In this document: in pieces, positions 1 to 7,385 of the stretch
Position numbering within the stretch: the stretch's first letter is position 1
Layout: every line of letters starts with the position of its first letter
NCBI RefSeq assembly: GCF_023227875.1
Contig: NZ_JALOCH010000004.1
Location: 163,359 to 227,358 of the forward strand
Direction: 5' to 3'
Source of the DNA: Methanoregula sp.
GTDB lineage: Archaea > Halobacteriota > Methanomicrobia > Methanomicrobiales > Methanospirillaceae
DNA: 64,000 bases
Notes under the pieces: generated by a model
Told to the model about the DNA's origin: nothing
Seen by the model: the letters and a program-made list of their open reading frames with translations, nothing else
Databases searched by the model: none
Program-made: the position numbers and the translations under genes

Positions 1-231
1 CACAACATCAAGGTTTAGCTTCCGGTACATCGCAGCAAGCAGGAAGTGTTTCGGCCCGCAGTATCCCCGGCCAATGGTGAGGATTTGTTCCGGTGCAGTA
101 TTTGCATCTTTCATGGGGACTGCAAGGGAGTACGGGATATCCCGGATGTGCTCAAATATCGAGACCCTGCTCTCCCGGGGATCAAGCCCGTGCGTCCATT
201 CCCAGAAGGCCTTGTTGACACGCGACACCAT
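1..231 (-). CDS. Transglutaminase-like protein, N-terminal part (runs off the left edge)
   Basis: The reverse strand reads as an open frame from an ATG at 231 to the window edge. The visible 77 residues end in GRGYCGPKHFLLAAMYRKL, which has the layout of the active-site Cys segment of transglutaminase/cysteine-peptidase-like proteins (Gly-x-Cys followed by a helix LLAAMYR..L). The His and Asp of the expected triad would lie beyond the edge. The frame is open for 28 further codons upstream of the ATG to a stop at 316-318, and no strong ribosome site was seen, so the start is uncertain. The substrate is unknown. Confidence 0.5.
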   Translation of the reverse strand, partial: MVSRVNKAFWEWTHGLDPRESRVSIFEHIRDIPYSLAVPMKDANTAPEQILTIGRGYCGPKHFLLAAMYRKLNLDVV

Positions 232-419
232 GGAACATCCGGTTGTATATGCATGACTACCGCATCCGGCCAGATAAAACCTGCAGTAACAGGGAAATGC
301 GTGTTGTCGGATGCCCTACGGTACCGGGAATAAAATGCGAAACTCCCCCACCAGGGAAAAACTATGGGCAGGGCCGCCAGTTTTGCCGGCGGCCTTGCGT
401 GCAAAAGGAAAATGTGAGA

Positions 420-635
420 TTATGCGTTCTTCATCTTGGCTTTTGCGACGAATCCGTCTTTGCCAATGTAGTACATGAAGCCCTTTTCTTTGGCAATCTT
501 CTCAGTTCCGACTTTCTTCTTCTTGCCGGACTTGTTGTGCTTCATCGGGGCGGCCCAGACATACCCATCCTTGCCAATGAAGTAGAGGTATCCCTTTTCG
601 CGCTGAATCTTTTCTTTTCCAATTTTGGTTCCCAT
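420..635 (-). CDS. Small basic protein with two tandem KG-(F/Y)-IGKDG repeats
   Basis: This 71-residue lysine-rich protein consists of two copies of one unit. Repeat 1 (about residues 1-33) carries KEKGYLYFIGKDGYVWAAPMK after MGTKIGKEKIQR, in part. Repeat 2 (about 42-70) carries GFMYYIGKDGFVAKAKMK after VGTEKIAKE. The repeats are joined by a basic linker KHNKSGKKKK. A GAGGTG ribosome site lies just before the ATG and a TATA box lies 50-65 bases upstream. Similar short proteins occur in methanogens and some bacteria, but I know of no proven function. The unit could be a small beta-rich nucleic-acid or metal-binding fold; that is inference only. Confidence 0.8.
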   Translation of the reverse strand: MGTKIGKEKIQREKGYLYFIGKDGYVWAAPMKHNKSGKKKKVGTEKIAKEKGFMYYIGKDGFVAKAKMKNA

Positions 636-686
636 TTAAACACCTCAAAACCGCAATCGGGTTTTGATAATGAGAGTTGCCGACTG

Positions 687-699
687 ATAATATAAAAAG
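687..699 (-). promoter_or_regulatory. TATA box for the 71-residue repeat protein
   Basis: Read on the minus strand this is CTTTTTATATTAT, about 55 bases before the ATG at 635. It predicts a start of transcription near 668 and a leader of roughly 30 bases that contains the GAGGTG ribosome site. No other gene or RNA was recognised between here and 997; a second weaker AT-rich box lies near 739-748. Confidence 0.55.
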
Positions 700-997
700 T
701 TTCCGTCGAAAGCCCGTCGAAACCCGGATTTTTACCACTTATTTAAGGCTTTTTTGGTTATTGTGCCGCTTTATTCACTCCGTTTCAAATGCCCCTAAAA
801 TTGCCCCGTTTGGCATTTTTCGCGCTAAACAAAGGCTGAATGGGGGTTGGTGCACTCAGAAGCACCGGAAGCAGAAGCGCGGCACGAAGGGGCATCGGTT
901 GGGATATTTGCCGGGGGTGCGGCAGGATCATCAAATACTCATAACAGGCTGGATCCCGGGAGGATCGGTACGGGCGATCGCAAGCAGTATTTCCGGA

Positions 998-2362
998 TCA
1001 TGCAGTACCCCTGCGATCAATGAGCCGTTTCGGACGCCCTTTCGTGGTATTGAGTTTCAGCCCCCCGGGTCCGGTAAAACTGACAGGGATCTTCAGGTTA
1101 CCACCATGGTACTGATCGGCGAGACCGGGCTTGTGCTCCAGAAAGCGCTCGATGAGATGATCTTCCACCAGCTTCCGGTCGCACCGGTCCACGTCCGGAC
1201 ATTCAACGCTGATACTGAGCACAACTTCATCCTGAACCTCCCCATCCGATATGGTTGCCTCATATTCCCCCGAGAGGTAGTCCATGTTCTCCGGTTGGAA
1301 GACCGCCGCTTCGATATCGACCCGGTTCATCGCATTCCCGAAGATCCACGCGGTCTCTGCCTCCCGCTGGGGATTATAGATCCGCATGTGCGTCCTCCCG
1401 CAGCCGCACCGCTCCCGCGACAGTATGACGGTTGTGTCCTCGGTATCGTAGTTGATGAGGAGCATCCCGCTTTTCCCCCCTTCTGGGAGCAGGGTAGTGA
1501 GGACTGCCCTGCCGCACTCGCCATCTGGTACAAATTCCTGCATCTGCGGGTCATAGACATCCAGATGCACAAGATCTTCCGGTACATGCAGTCCGTTCAG
1601 TTCCCTGCATTCGCCACACATGGTACCTTCAGTACTGCCATAGGTATTGTACACCGGGCAGTCCCACTGCTCCGCAAGATACCTGCGGGATTCGTCAGCG
1701 AAACTCTCCCCGCCCACCACCAGTTTGTTGATGGCGATATCTCCGGGCGTTATCCCTTCCGCCTTCAACCTGCGGTGGAGACGGAGCAGCTTGAAGACGC
1801 TGCCGATGATTGCCGTTGGCCGGTAATTTCTCAGGATCCGCGAATCAAAGGCACACTTGCCTACAGGGATGATCCCCATTCCTATCCGCCGGGCAGCAAT
1901 CGTCATCGTGTTGGCACCTACGTTCATGCCATACGAGGCACAGACCACAATACGGTCGTTTGCGGAAAATCCCTGCGAGACAAAACTGCGGGCATACTTC
2001 TCTGCATAGCGCTTCCAGTCATCCCATGTCAGGAAAAAACCCTTGGGAGTGCCACTCGTCCCGCTCGTCTCCTGGATGGAAAAGACATTCTCCCACCGCG
2101 TGGAAAGGAACTCGAATTCCGGTGTAACCGGAGGCTGGTGTTCACGGATGGATTTACCGGAGATGAGCGGGAGCTCCAGCAGGTCCTCGTGGACGCGGAT
2201 CGCATCGGGTTCAATCCTGTTCTCCCGGAACCAGTGCCGGTAAAACGGTGAGTGCTCAGCCGCGTACTGTACCGTGTAGCGGACCCGCTCATCGATGAGC
2301 GCATCGAGATCGCTGCGTTCCAGGGTCTCGATATCGCGGGAAAAATATCCCCCGTTGACCAT
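998..2362 (-). CDS. Phenylacetate-CoA ligase family protein, probable coenzyme F390 synthetase
   Basis: The protein is an adenylate-forming ligase of the PaaK branch, about 454 residues. Visible motifs are the phosphate loop SGTSGTPKGF, the adenine-binding YGSTEGTM, NYDTEDT in place of the usual Y-x-TGD, and a C-terminal NTTKGRPKRLIDRR carrying the catalytic-Lys region. The sequence CGCGRTHMRI resembles the CxCGR element of PaaK-like enzymes. In methanogens this branch includes coenzyme F390 synthetase, which adenylates or guanylates F420 under oxidative stress; assignment to F390 rather than an aryl-CoA ligase is inference. I chose the ATG at 2362 because the longer frame to 2488 would run into the divergent gene at 2477, and TATA-like boxes at 2376-2395 place transcription start almost at this ATG. 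Confidence 0.75.
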   Translation of the reverse strand: MVNGGYFSRDIETLERSDLDALIDERVRYTVQYAAEHSPFYRHWFRENRIEPDAIRVHEDLLELPLISGKSIREHQPPVTPEFEFLSTRWENVFSIQETSGTSGTPKGFFLTWDDWKRYAEKYARSFVSQGFSANDRIVVCASYGMNVGANTMTIAARRIGMGIIPVGKCAFDSRILRNYRPTAIIGSVFKLLRLHRRLKAEGITPGDIAINKLVVGGESFADESRRYLAEQWDCPVYNTYGSTEGTMCGECRELNGLHVPEDLVHLDVYDPQMQEFVPDGECGRAVLTTLLPEGGKSGMLLINYDTEDTTVILSRERCGCGRTHMRIYNPQREAETAWIFGNAMNRVDIEAAVFQPENMDYLSGEYEATISDGEVQDEVVLSISVECPDVDRCDRKLVEDHLIERFLEHKPGLADQYHGGNLKIPVSFTGPGGLKLNTTKGRPKRLIDRRGTA

Positions 2363-2476
2363 GACAGAGGATTGCGATATAAATTGTTTATAGATTTGTA
2401 TCAGGGAAGTACTGACCGCAGTCCGGCAATGCCCTAAATTTATCGTCAACCGGCGCCCAGAAGCATAGGTATTTCT

Positions 2477-3604
2477 ATGTACTTCCACCTCATCCTCACC
2501 GACGACTGCAACCTCTGTTGCAGTTACTGCCGGGCAAAAGCATTCCTCGATCTCGAGGAGAGCGAAGGGGAACGGGCGGTTGAGATTGATGAGGACATTC
2601 CCTTAAATCTTGAATTCAACCTGAAAACGCTGTACAAATTTCTGGAGAAAGATCCCTCGCTCACGCTCACGTTTTATGGAGGGGAACCCCTCCTGCGGGC
2701 AGATCTCATCGAACGTATCGTCAGTGAAGCCTCCACAGTCAAGCAGTTCATGATGCAGACCAACGGACTGCTGCTGGACAGCCTTTCTCCGGAGATTACC
2801 AACCGGTTCACCACCATCCTCGTCTCACTTGACGGCCCCCGTGAGCTCACCGATGCAAACAGGGGAACCGGCGTGTATGACCGGGTGATGGAAAATGTCC
2901 GGAGAGTCCGTGCAGATGGATTCCGGGGTGAACTCATCGCACGGATGACGGTCACCGAAAAGACGGATATCGTGGAGGCCGTTCACTGGCTCGCAGAGAA
3001 CCCCGATCACCCGTTTGCGTCCATTCACTGGCAGCTTGATGCGAACTTTACCGGTGATTTTTCACAGAGACGTTTTGCGGACTGGGCAGACGGGAGTTAC
3101 AATCCCGGTATCCGTACCCTTGTCCGCGACTGGGTCGATCACATGGAATCAGCAGGAGAGATCCTGAGGTGGTACCCGTTTCTCGACCCTATGGATGACC
3201 TGCTTAATGACCGCCCCAGCAGGCTCCGGTGCGGTTCGGGGCATGCCAATTACAGCATCATGACCGATGGCCATATCGCACCCTGCCCGGTCATGATCGG
3301 GATGAAACAGTATTATGTCGGGCACATCCGGGATGCCGATCCCTGCCGGCTTGACCGCATCGAAGTGGGCGGGGAATGCCTAAACTGCAACATCCGCAGT
3401 TTCTGCGGAGGGAGGTGCCTGTATTCCAATATCATCCGCCCGTGGGGAGAGACCGGGCGCCGGCTTGTCTGCGGAACCGTGGAGAACCTTCAGGCAGTCC
3501 TTACAGGTGCCCTGCCCCGCGTCCGGTCCTTGATAAAAGAAGGTACAATAACTGCAGAAGATTTCAAACACGAGAAGTTCAACGGGTGCGAGATCATCCC
3601 GTAA
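2477..3604 (+). CDS. SPASM-type radical SAM protein, probable peptide-modifying enzyme
   Basis: The 375-residue protein has the radical SAM cluster motif CNLCCSYC (CxxxCxxC) near residue 12, the GGEP SAM-binding motif in TFYGGEPLLRA near residue 69, and a C-terminal SPASM-like cysteine set (CGSGHANYSIMTDGHIAPCP, CLNCNIRSFCGGRC, then a later Cys). The N-terminus MYFHLILTDDCN is typical of the archaeal AF1577/Mhun_1560-type enzymes that are predicted to modify peptides; that family name is from memory and not checked. It is divergent from the F390 synthetase-like gene and is followed 93 bases later by a small cysteine-rich peptide gene on the same strand. Confidence 0.8.
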   Translation: MYFHLILTDDCNLCCSYCRAKAFLDLEESEGERAVEIDEDIPLNLEFNLKTLYKFLEKDPSLTLTFYGGEPLLRADLIERIVSEASTVKQFMMQTNGLLLDSLSPEITNRFTTILVSLDGPRELTDANRGTGVYDRVMENVRRVRADGFRGELIARMTVTEKTDIVEAVHWLAENPDHPFASIHWQLDANFTGDFSQRRFADWADGSYNPGIRTLVRDWVDHMESAGEILRWYPFLDPMDDLLNDRPSRLRCGSGHANYSIMTDGHIAPCPVMIGMKQYYVGHIRDADPCRLDRIEVGGECLNCNIRSFCGGRCLYSNIIRPWGETGRRLVCGTVENLQAVLTGALPRVRSLIKEGTITAEDFKHEKFNGCEIIP

Positions 3605-3697
3605 TCACAATATAACCACATTTGTATAAAAACGATTGTGATAATGCAGATGTTTTTATACCGGACGGATAATTGTTTACTTGCAGGTCAATACTGC

Positions 3698-3877
3698 ATG
3701 GGTAATACAATGGAAAGAAAGAGTTTTGGTGGCCCGAGAAACTTCGGTCCCAGAGAAATGACAAAGACGGTCTGTTCAGACTGCGGAAAGGAATGTGAAG
3801 TCCCCTTCAAGCCCACGGAAGGGAGGCCGGTCTACTGTAGGGACTGCCTGCCCAAGCACCGGAAACCCCGGTTCTGA
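3698..3877 (+). CDS. CxxC-x17-CxxC zinc-binding peptide
   Basis: This 59-residue protein has CSDCGKECEVPFKPTEGRP and then YCRDC. Exactly 17 residues separate the two CxxC pairs. This is the CxxC-x17-CxxC domain described for Methanosarcina and other prokaryotes (the family I know as TIGR04272), probably binding one zinc. The extra Cys in KECEV is the family's usual internal residue. The ATG at 3698 has AGGTC eight bases upstream; an ATG at 3710 is possible. A TATA-like TTTTTATACC at 3652-3661 suggests its own promoter rather than full dependence on the radical SAM gene. A nucleic-acid-related role is a guess. Confidence 0.8.
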   Translation: MGNTMERKSFGGPRNFGPREMTKTVCSDCGKECEVPFKPTEGRPVYCRDCLPKHRKPRF

Positions 3878-3981
3878 TTTCATCATTTTTCTCCTTTTTG
3901 TTACCGTGCTGTTTGCCTGTTCCCGATATGGTGAGTGCCGTTTCCGTTAGCCTCATTGCCTCCCCAGTCGTATGTCCGGGT

Positions 3982-4215
3982 ATGGCAGCATCGTGGAGAG
4001 AGGCAAAAGACTGTGCGGCCCGTGAGGGGCTTCCCCATGTCTATCATGACTGCGACGACAACGTCTATGGGGCGTGCAGGGAAGGAGAACCGCAGGGTTC
4101 ATTCAGGGGAGGAGCATTCATGGAGCACCGCTGCATCTGCATGCCATCGCACCTGAGTGCAGACGAGCTGGAAGAGAAGGAGAAGAAGTTCTTATCTGAA
4201 AACCCGGATTGGTGA
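3982..4215 (+). CDS. Conserved small cysteine-containing protein, unknown function
   Basis: The frame from ATG 3982 gives 77 residues with Cys-rich central segments (DCDDNVYGACREGE and HRCICMPSHL) and a charged helical tail rich in Glu and Lys. The open frame extends back to 3898, but that part is hydrophobic and has poorer codon use. I do not recognise a family. Metal binding through the four Cys and nearby His is possible. Confidence 0.55.
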   Translation: MAASWREAKDCAAREGLPHVYHDCDDNVYGACREGEPQGSFRGGAFMEHRCICMPSHLSADELEEKEKKFLSENPDW

Positions 4216-4249
4216 GGCCGGTTAAGGGGAGGCCCCGCTCCCGTTACCA

Positions 4250-4849
4250 TTATTGATTTCTTTTAATTTCCTGGCGGAACCGGTGGATGATATCGTAAAG
4301 CATCATGCGGAATTCGGCACCGATCTCATCCCAGGATTTCACGTCCGTGACCTGACTGGTGTCATCACGAACAGGTTGTGCATGAATCACCTGCCCGTCC
4401 GCGGGAGTATCGATCCGGGGCTGCCACCAGAGCTGGCGCATGATCTCAAAATAACCACTCGCAAGGACGATCAGGAACACCAGCGGAACAATAATGAATG
4501 ACAGGTACCAGAACATCTGGTACAGCGTGGTTGATGCAGCCAGGTCCACCCACTGGAACACCCGCAGGATAAATGCAATGCAGAAGACGCTGCCAATTGC
4601 CCGTATGATCGGTGCCGGCAGGTTGAGGGGGAAGGGGAATGCTCCGAAGATCGCACCAACAAACAGGATGATGGAGATCAGCACCAGGAGCCAGAAATTT
4701 TCGTTGATGAAGGATACCCCGGAGTGGAAGAACGGGTTCGATACATAGTGCGCCAGGATATTTGCCAGAACGACCACGATCAGAAAACATATGATCCCAA
4801 TCATCCGTGAGGCAAATATCCAGCCGAATGATTTTGTACGACAGTGCAC
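4250..4849 (-). CDS. Membrane protein with four predicted helices, unknown function
   Basis: The 199-residue protein has hydrophobic stretches at about residues 14-35, 52-72, 80-98 and 112-131, followed by a hydrophilic C-terminal tail of about 65 residues containing many acidic residues. The start is a GTG at 4849 preceded by an AGGTT-like site. It is convergent with the small gene at 3982 and lies upstream, on the other strand, of the trp operon. I recognise no domain. Topology with the tail in the cytoplasm would fit the Arg/Lys before the first helix. Confidence 0.65.
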   Translation of the reverse strand: MHCRTKSFGWIFASRMIGIICFLIVVVLANILAHYVSNPFFHSGVSFINENFWLLVLISIILFVGAIFGAFPFPLNLPAPIIRAIGSVFCIAFILRVFQWVDLAASTTLYQMFWYLSFIIVPLVFLIVLASGYFEIMRQLWWQPRIDTPADGQVIHAQPVRDDTSQVTDVKSWDEIGAEFRMMLYDIIHRFRQEIKRNQ

Positions 4850-5140
4850 GATAGAACCTGCGCTTTATGCTGTATCTATTTTGTTGGCAGGGCTATAAGA
4901 GTGTTAGACATCCGCACCTGAACACGATTTGGGTCTCTTCACGGAGTTCTGGCATCCAATCTCTTTTTCAAACCGGCTCCAGTGATACCCGGGATTTTTT
5001 CTTATTTGAATTGCCGGCGATCAATCCACGTGTCAATCTCAGGGCATCGGGCTATGTTCATCTTCGCCAGTCTGAATCAGGTCATGTCTGTAACACAGGG
5101 CCCGCGTAATAAAAAATACATCAATAACCAAAAAATTACA
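4850..5140. other. Intergenic stretch before the trp promoter
   Basis: About 290 bases lie between the divergent membrane-protein gene and the trp promoter. Two overlapping frames of 61-80 codons cross it, but their residue use looks random, they lack ribosome sites, and one runs into the trp promoter. I see no RNA gene, repeat or other supported feature here. Confidence 0.5.
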
Positions 5141-5144
5141 ATAA

Positions 5145-5175
5145 TGTATAAATATGTACAAAGTTGACCTGTATA
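5145..5175 (+). promoter_or_regulatory. trp promoter with three TGTAYA boxes
   Basis: A TATA box TATAAATA (about 5146-5153) is overlapped and followed by three hexamers: TGTATA at 5145, TGTACA at 5155 and TGTATA at 5170. TGTACA is the 'TRP box' bound by the tryptophan-sensing repressor TrpY in Methanothermobacter. The TATA box predicts transcription start near 5173, so a repressor here would block both TBP and polymerase. That a TrpY homologue acts here is inference; no trpY is present in the window. Confidence 0.5.
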
Positions 5176-5188
5176 CCAGACAAGAGTC

Positions 5189-5287
5189 ATGGTTCCTGCA
5201 GAGACCCTGCACAGGAACCGATGCATCAGAGAAAAAAAACCGGCAGCTGCCTGGCGCCATACCGGTGAACGGACCCATAAATTATGA
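5189..5287 (+). CDS. Possible 32-residue trp leader peptide
   Basis: An ATG at 5189, about 16 bases after the predicted transcription start, opens a 32-codon frame that ends in TGA at 5285-5287. The stop overlaps the trpE start codon (ATGA). The peptide begins MVPAETLHRN, is basic, and contains one Trp codon at 5252-5254 (AAAWRH). The ATGA overlap matches the coupling seen between the structural genes of this operon. Against it, there is only a weak GAG before the ATG, the frame has a single Trp, and archaeal attenuation by leader peptide is not established. Treat it as a candidate. Confidence 0.3.
   Translation: MVPAETLHRNRCIREKKPAAAWRHTGERTHKL
5191..5219 (+). promoter_or_regulatory. Hairpin in the trp leader
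   Basis: The arms GGTTCCTG (5191-5198) and CAGGAACC (5212-5219) form an eight-base-pair stem with a 13-base loop. An alternative pairing of the two TGCA segments would extend the GGTTCC stem with a bulge. A second palindrome, GGCAGCTGCC, lies at about 5242-5251 and an ACCGG/CCGGT pair brackets it. These lie in the untranslated leader between the TGTAYA boxes and trpE. Confidence 0.45.
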
Positions 5288-6810
5288 AGACAACACTGAC
5301 GCTCAATCTCGGACCTGAAGAATTTATAACCGCGGTGAAGACCCAGCCAAAACCGCTCATCATACCGCTGTGTGCAGAACTGCCGCTCCCGGATATCTCT
5401 CCCCTTGATATCTATGAGGGGACCAAAACGGGGTGCGGGTTCCTGCTCGAATCAATGGATGGGAGCGAGAAACTCGCCCGGTACTCGTTTATCGGCATCG
5501 ATCCGGAAATGATCGTAACCATCGGCAATACCGTGAATATCCGGGGCAACGAGTCCTTTGTTGCCATTGCCCGTGACCCTGATGGCGATAACCCGGTGGA
5601 CCAGATCAAGTCGATCCTTTCCCGCTTCCATTACATGAATGTTAAGGCCCCCCGGTTCTTCGGAGGTATGGTCGGCTATTTTGCCTACGACTGCATCTAT
5701 TCCCTCTTCGAAAAAGTCAAGAAGACAAAAAACCGCGACAATGGTTCACGGGAGACGGATCACGATGCCTGTTTCATGCTCACCAAGGACTGCATCATCA
5801 TCGATCACCGGGATAAGAAACTGTTTATCTTCTCCAGCCCGTTCCTGACCTACGACTCCGATCTGGCTGAAGAATATCAGAAGAGTGCTGTAAAGATCCA
5901 GCTCCTTGCCAACCATCTGGCTACGCTTGGCCAGAAGGTCTGCGAAAGATCGCAGTGCTGTGGAAATGCCCCATCTGTCCCAATCGCCAGGGCCGCAGCA
6001 CAGCAGTGCTTCGAGCAGGCCATCGAAAACGTCAAGGAACATATCATTGCCGGGGATATATTCCAGGCCGTGATCTCGCGGCGCCTGGAATTTCCGGTAT
6101 GTAGTGAGCCCTTTACCATCTATGCAGCACTCCGTGAGATCAATCCAAGCCCCTACATGTATTACCTGGATTTCGGGGAGGAGAAAGTCATCGGGGCGAG
6201 CCCCGAGATGCTGGTGCGTGTCGAGAGGCGCCAGGTGACCACGGTCCCCATTGCCGGGACACGGCCCCGGGGCCGCACACCATCCGAAGACGACCAGCTG
6301 GCCGAAGACCTGCTCCGTGACAAGAAAGAGCGTGCGGAGCATACGATGCTCGTCGACCTCGCACGAAACGATATCGGGCGCGTGTGCCGGTTCGGGTCCG
6401 TGAATGTCGGCGAGTTCATGGGGATCGAGAAGTTCTCTCATGTCCAGCACATCGTCTCGACTGTCAGCGGGACGCTCCGCGATAACCTGGACTGCTACGA
6501 TGCCTTCAAGTCCTGTTTCCCGGCGGGGACCGTCTCGGGAGCACCTAAGATCCGGGCCATGCAGATCATCGATGAGCAGGAGCCGGGAGCCCGCGGCCTG
6601 TATGCCGGCGCTGTCGGGTATATCGGTTTTGACCGGAACCTCGATTTCGCCATCGCTATCCGGACGATACTGGTCCGGAAGGACCGGGCATACGTCCAGG
6701 TCGGTGCAGGGATCGTTGCAGACTCCGTGCCGGAGAACGAGTGGAAAGAGACGGAGAACAAGGCGGCAGCGATGGTCCGGGCAATCGAGCATTCGGGAGC
6801 CTGTTCATGA
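5284..6810 (+). CDS. trpE: Anthranilate synthase component I
   Basis: TrpE converts chorismate with ammonia supplied by TrpG to anthranilate, the first step of tryptophan synthesis. The 508 residues match the usual length. The feedback-inhibition motif LLES is at residues 54-57. The chorismate-binding half shows AGTRPRGRTPSEDD, DLARNDIGRV and FPAGTVSGAPK. It is the first structural gene of the trp operon and its TGA overlaps the trpG ATG by four bases (ATGA). The intact LLES site suggests allosteric inhibition by tryptophan in addition to the promoter control proposed upstream. Confidence 0.97.
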   Translation: MKTTLTLNLGPEEFITAVKTQPKPLIIPLCAELPLPDISPLDIYEGTKTGCGFLLESMDGSEKLARYSFIGIDPEMIVTIGNTVNIRGNESFVAIARDPDGDNPVDQIKSILSRFHYMNVKAPRFFGGMVGYFAYDCIYSLFEKVKKTKNRDNGSRETDHDACFMLTKDCIIIDHRDKKLFIFSSPFLTYDSDLAEEYQKSAVKIQLLANHLATLGQKVCERSQCCGNAPSVPIARAAAQQCFEQAIENVKEHIIAGDIFQAVISRRLEFPVCSEPFTIYAALREINPSPYMYYLDFGEEKVIGASPEMLVRVERRQVTTVPIAGTRPRGRTPSEDDQLAEDLLRDKKERAEHTMLVDLARNDIGRVCRFGSVNVGEFMGIEKFSHVQHIVSTVSGTLRDNLDCYDAFKSCFPAGTVSGAPKIRAMQIIDEQEPGARGLYAGAVGYIGFDRNLDFAIAIRTILVRKDRAYVQVGAGIVADSVPENEWKETENKAAAMVRAIEHSGACS

Positions 6811-7385
6811 AAGTGCTGATCGTTGACTGTTATGACAGTTTTACCTTTAACCTGTACCAGCAGGTGGGAAAGCTCGGCGCAGAACCTCTGGTGATGCCCT
6901 GTGACACACCCCTTGACGTCCTGAAAAAGACCGGTTGTGACCGGATCATCCTGTCACCAGGCCCGGGTACTCCGCAGGACTCCGGTGTCTGCCTTGATGT
7001 GCTGGAAACCCTGAGCCGCAAGGTTCCGACCCTGGGAGTCTGTCTCGGCCACCAGACAATCTGCACCGCATTCGGGGGAGAGGTCATCCGGGCACCGCAC
7101 CTGATGCATGGCAAGACCTCGACAATCCAGCATGACGGGACGGGTATCTTTGACGGTGTCCCGACCCCGTTCACTGCAACGCGATACCATTCACTCGTTG
7201 CACGCGAGGGATCTCTTCCGAAGGATCTTCAGGTAACCGCCACCAGCACGGACGATGGGTACATCATGGGTGTACGGCACCGTAACCTCCCGATCGAGGG
7301 CGTGCAGTTCCACCCGGAGAGTATCCTCTCGGCAGAGGGGGACCGGATCATCAGGAATTTCCTCACCGATGGGGTGGGCTCATGA
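6807..7385 (+). CDS. trpG: Anthranilate synthase component II (glutamine amidotransferase)
   Basis: TrpG hydrolyses glutamine and channels ammonia to TrpE. The start MKVLIVDCYDSFTFN is canonical, and 192 residues is the normal length for a free-standing TrpG without a fused TrpD. The catalytic triad is visible as Cys79 in GVCLGHQ and His169 and Glu171 in GVQFHPES; the oxyanion segment is SPGPGTP. The start overlaps trpE by ATGA and the stop overlaps the trpD start in the same way. Confidence 0.96.
   Translation: MKVLIVDCYDSFTFNLYQQVGKLGAEPLVMPCDTPLDVLKKTGCDRIILSPGPGTPQDSGVCLDVLETLSRKVPTLGVCLGHQTICTAFGGEVIRAPHLMHGKTSTIQHDGTGIFDGVPTPFTATRYHSLVAREGSLPKDLQVTATSTDDGYIMGVRHRNLPIEGVQFHPESILSAEGDRIIRNFLTDGVGS

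Noticed and set aside
677..2251. A 524-codon open frame on the plus strand opposite the F390 synthetase-like gene
   Set aside because: It is the antisense shadow of a real gene in GC-rich DNA. Its protein has no recognisable motif, while the minus-strand protein has complete ligase motifs.
4867..5278. Several frames of 60-80 codons before trpE on both strands
   Set aside because: They have random residue use and no ribosome site, and some cross the trp promoter and leader.
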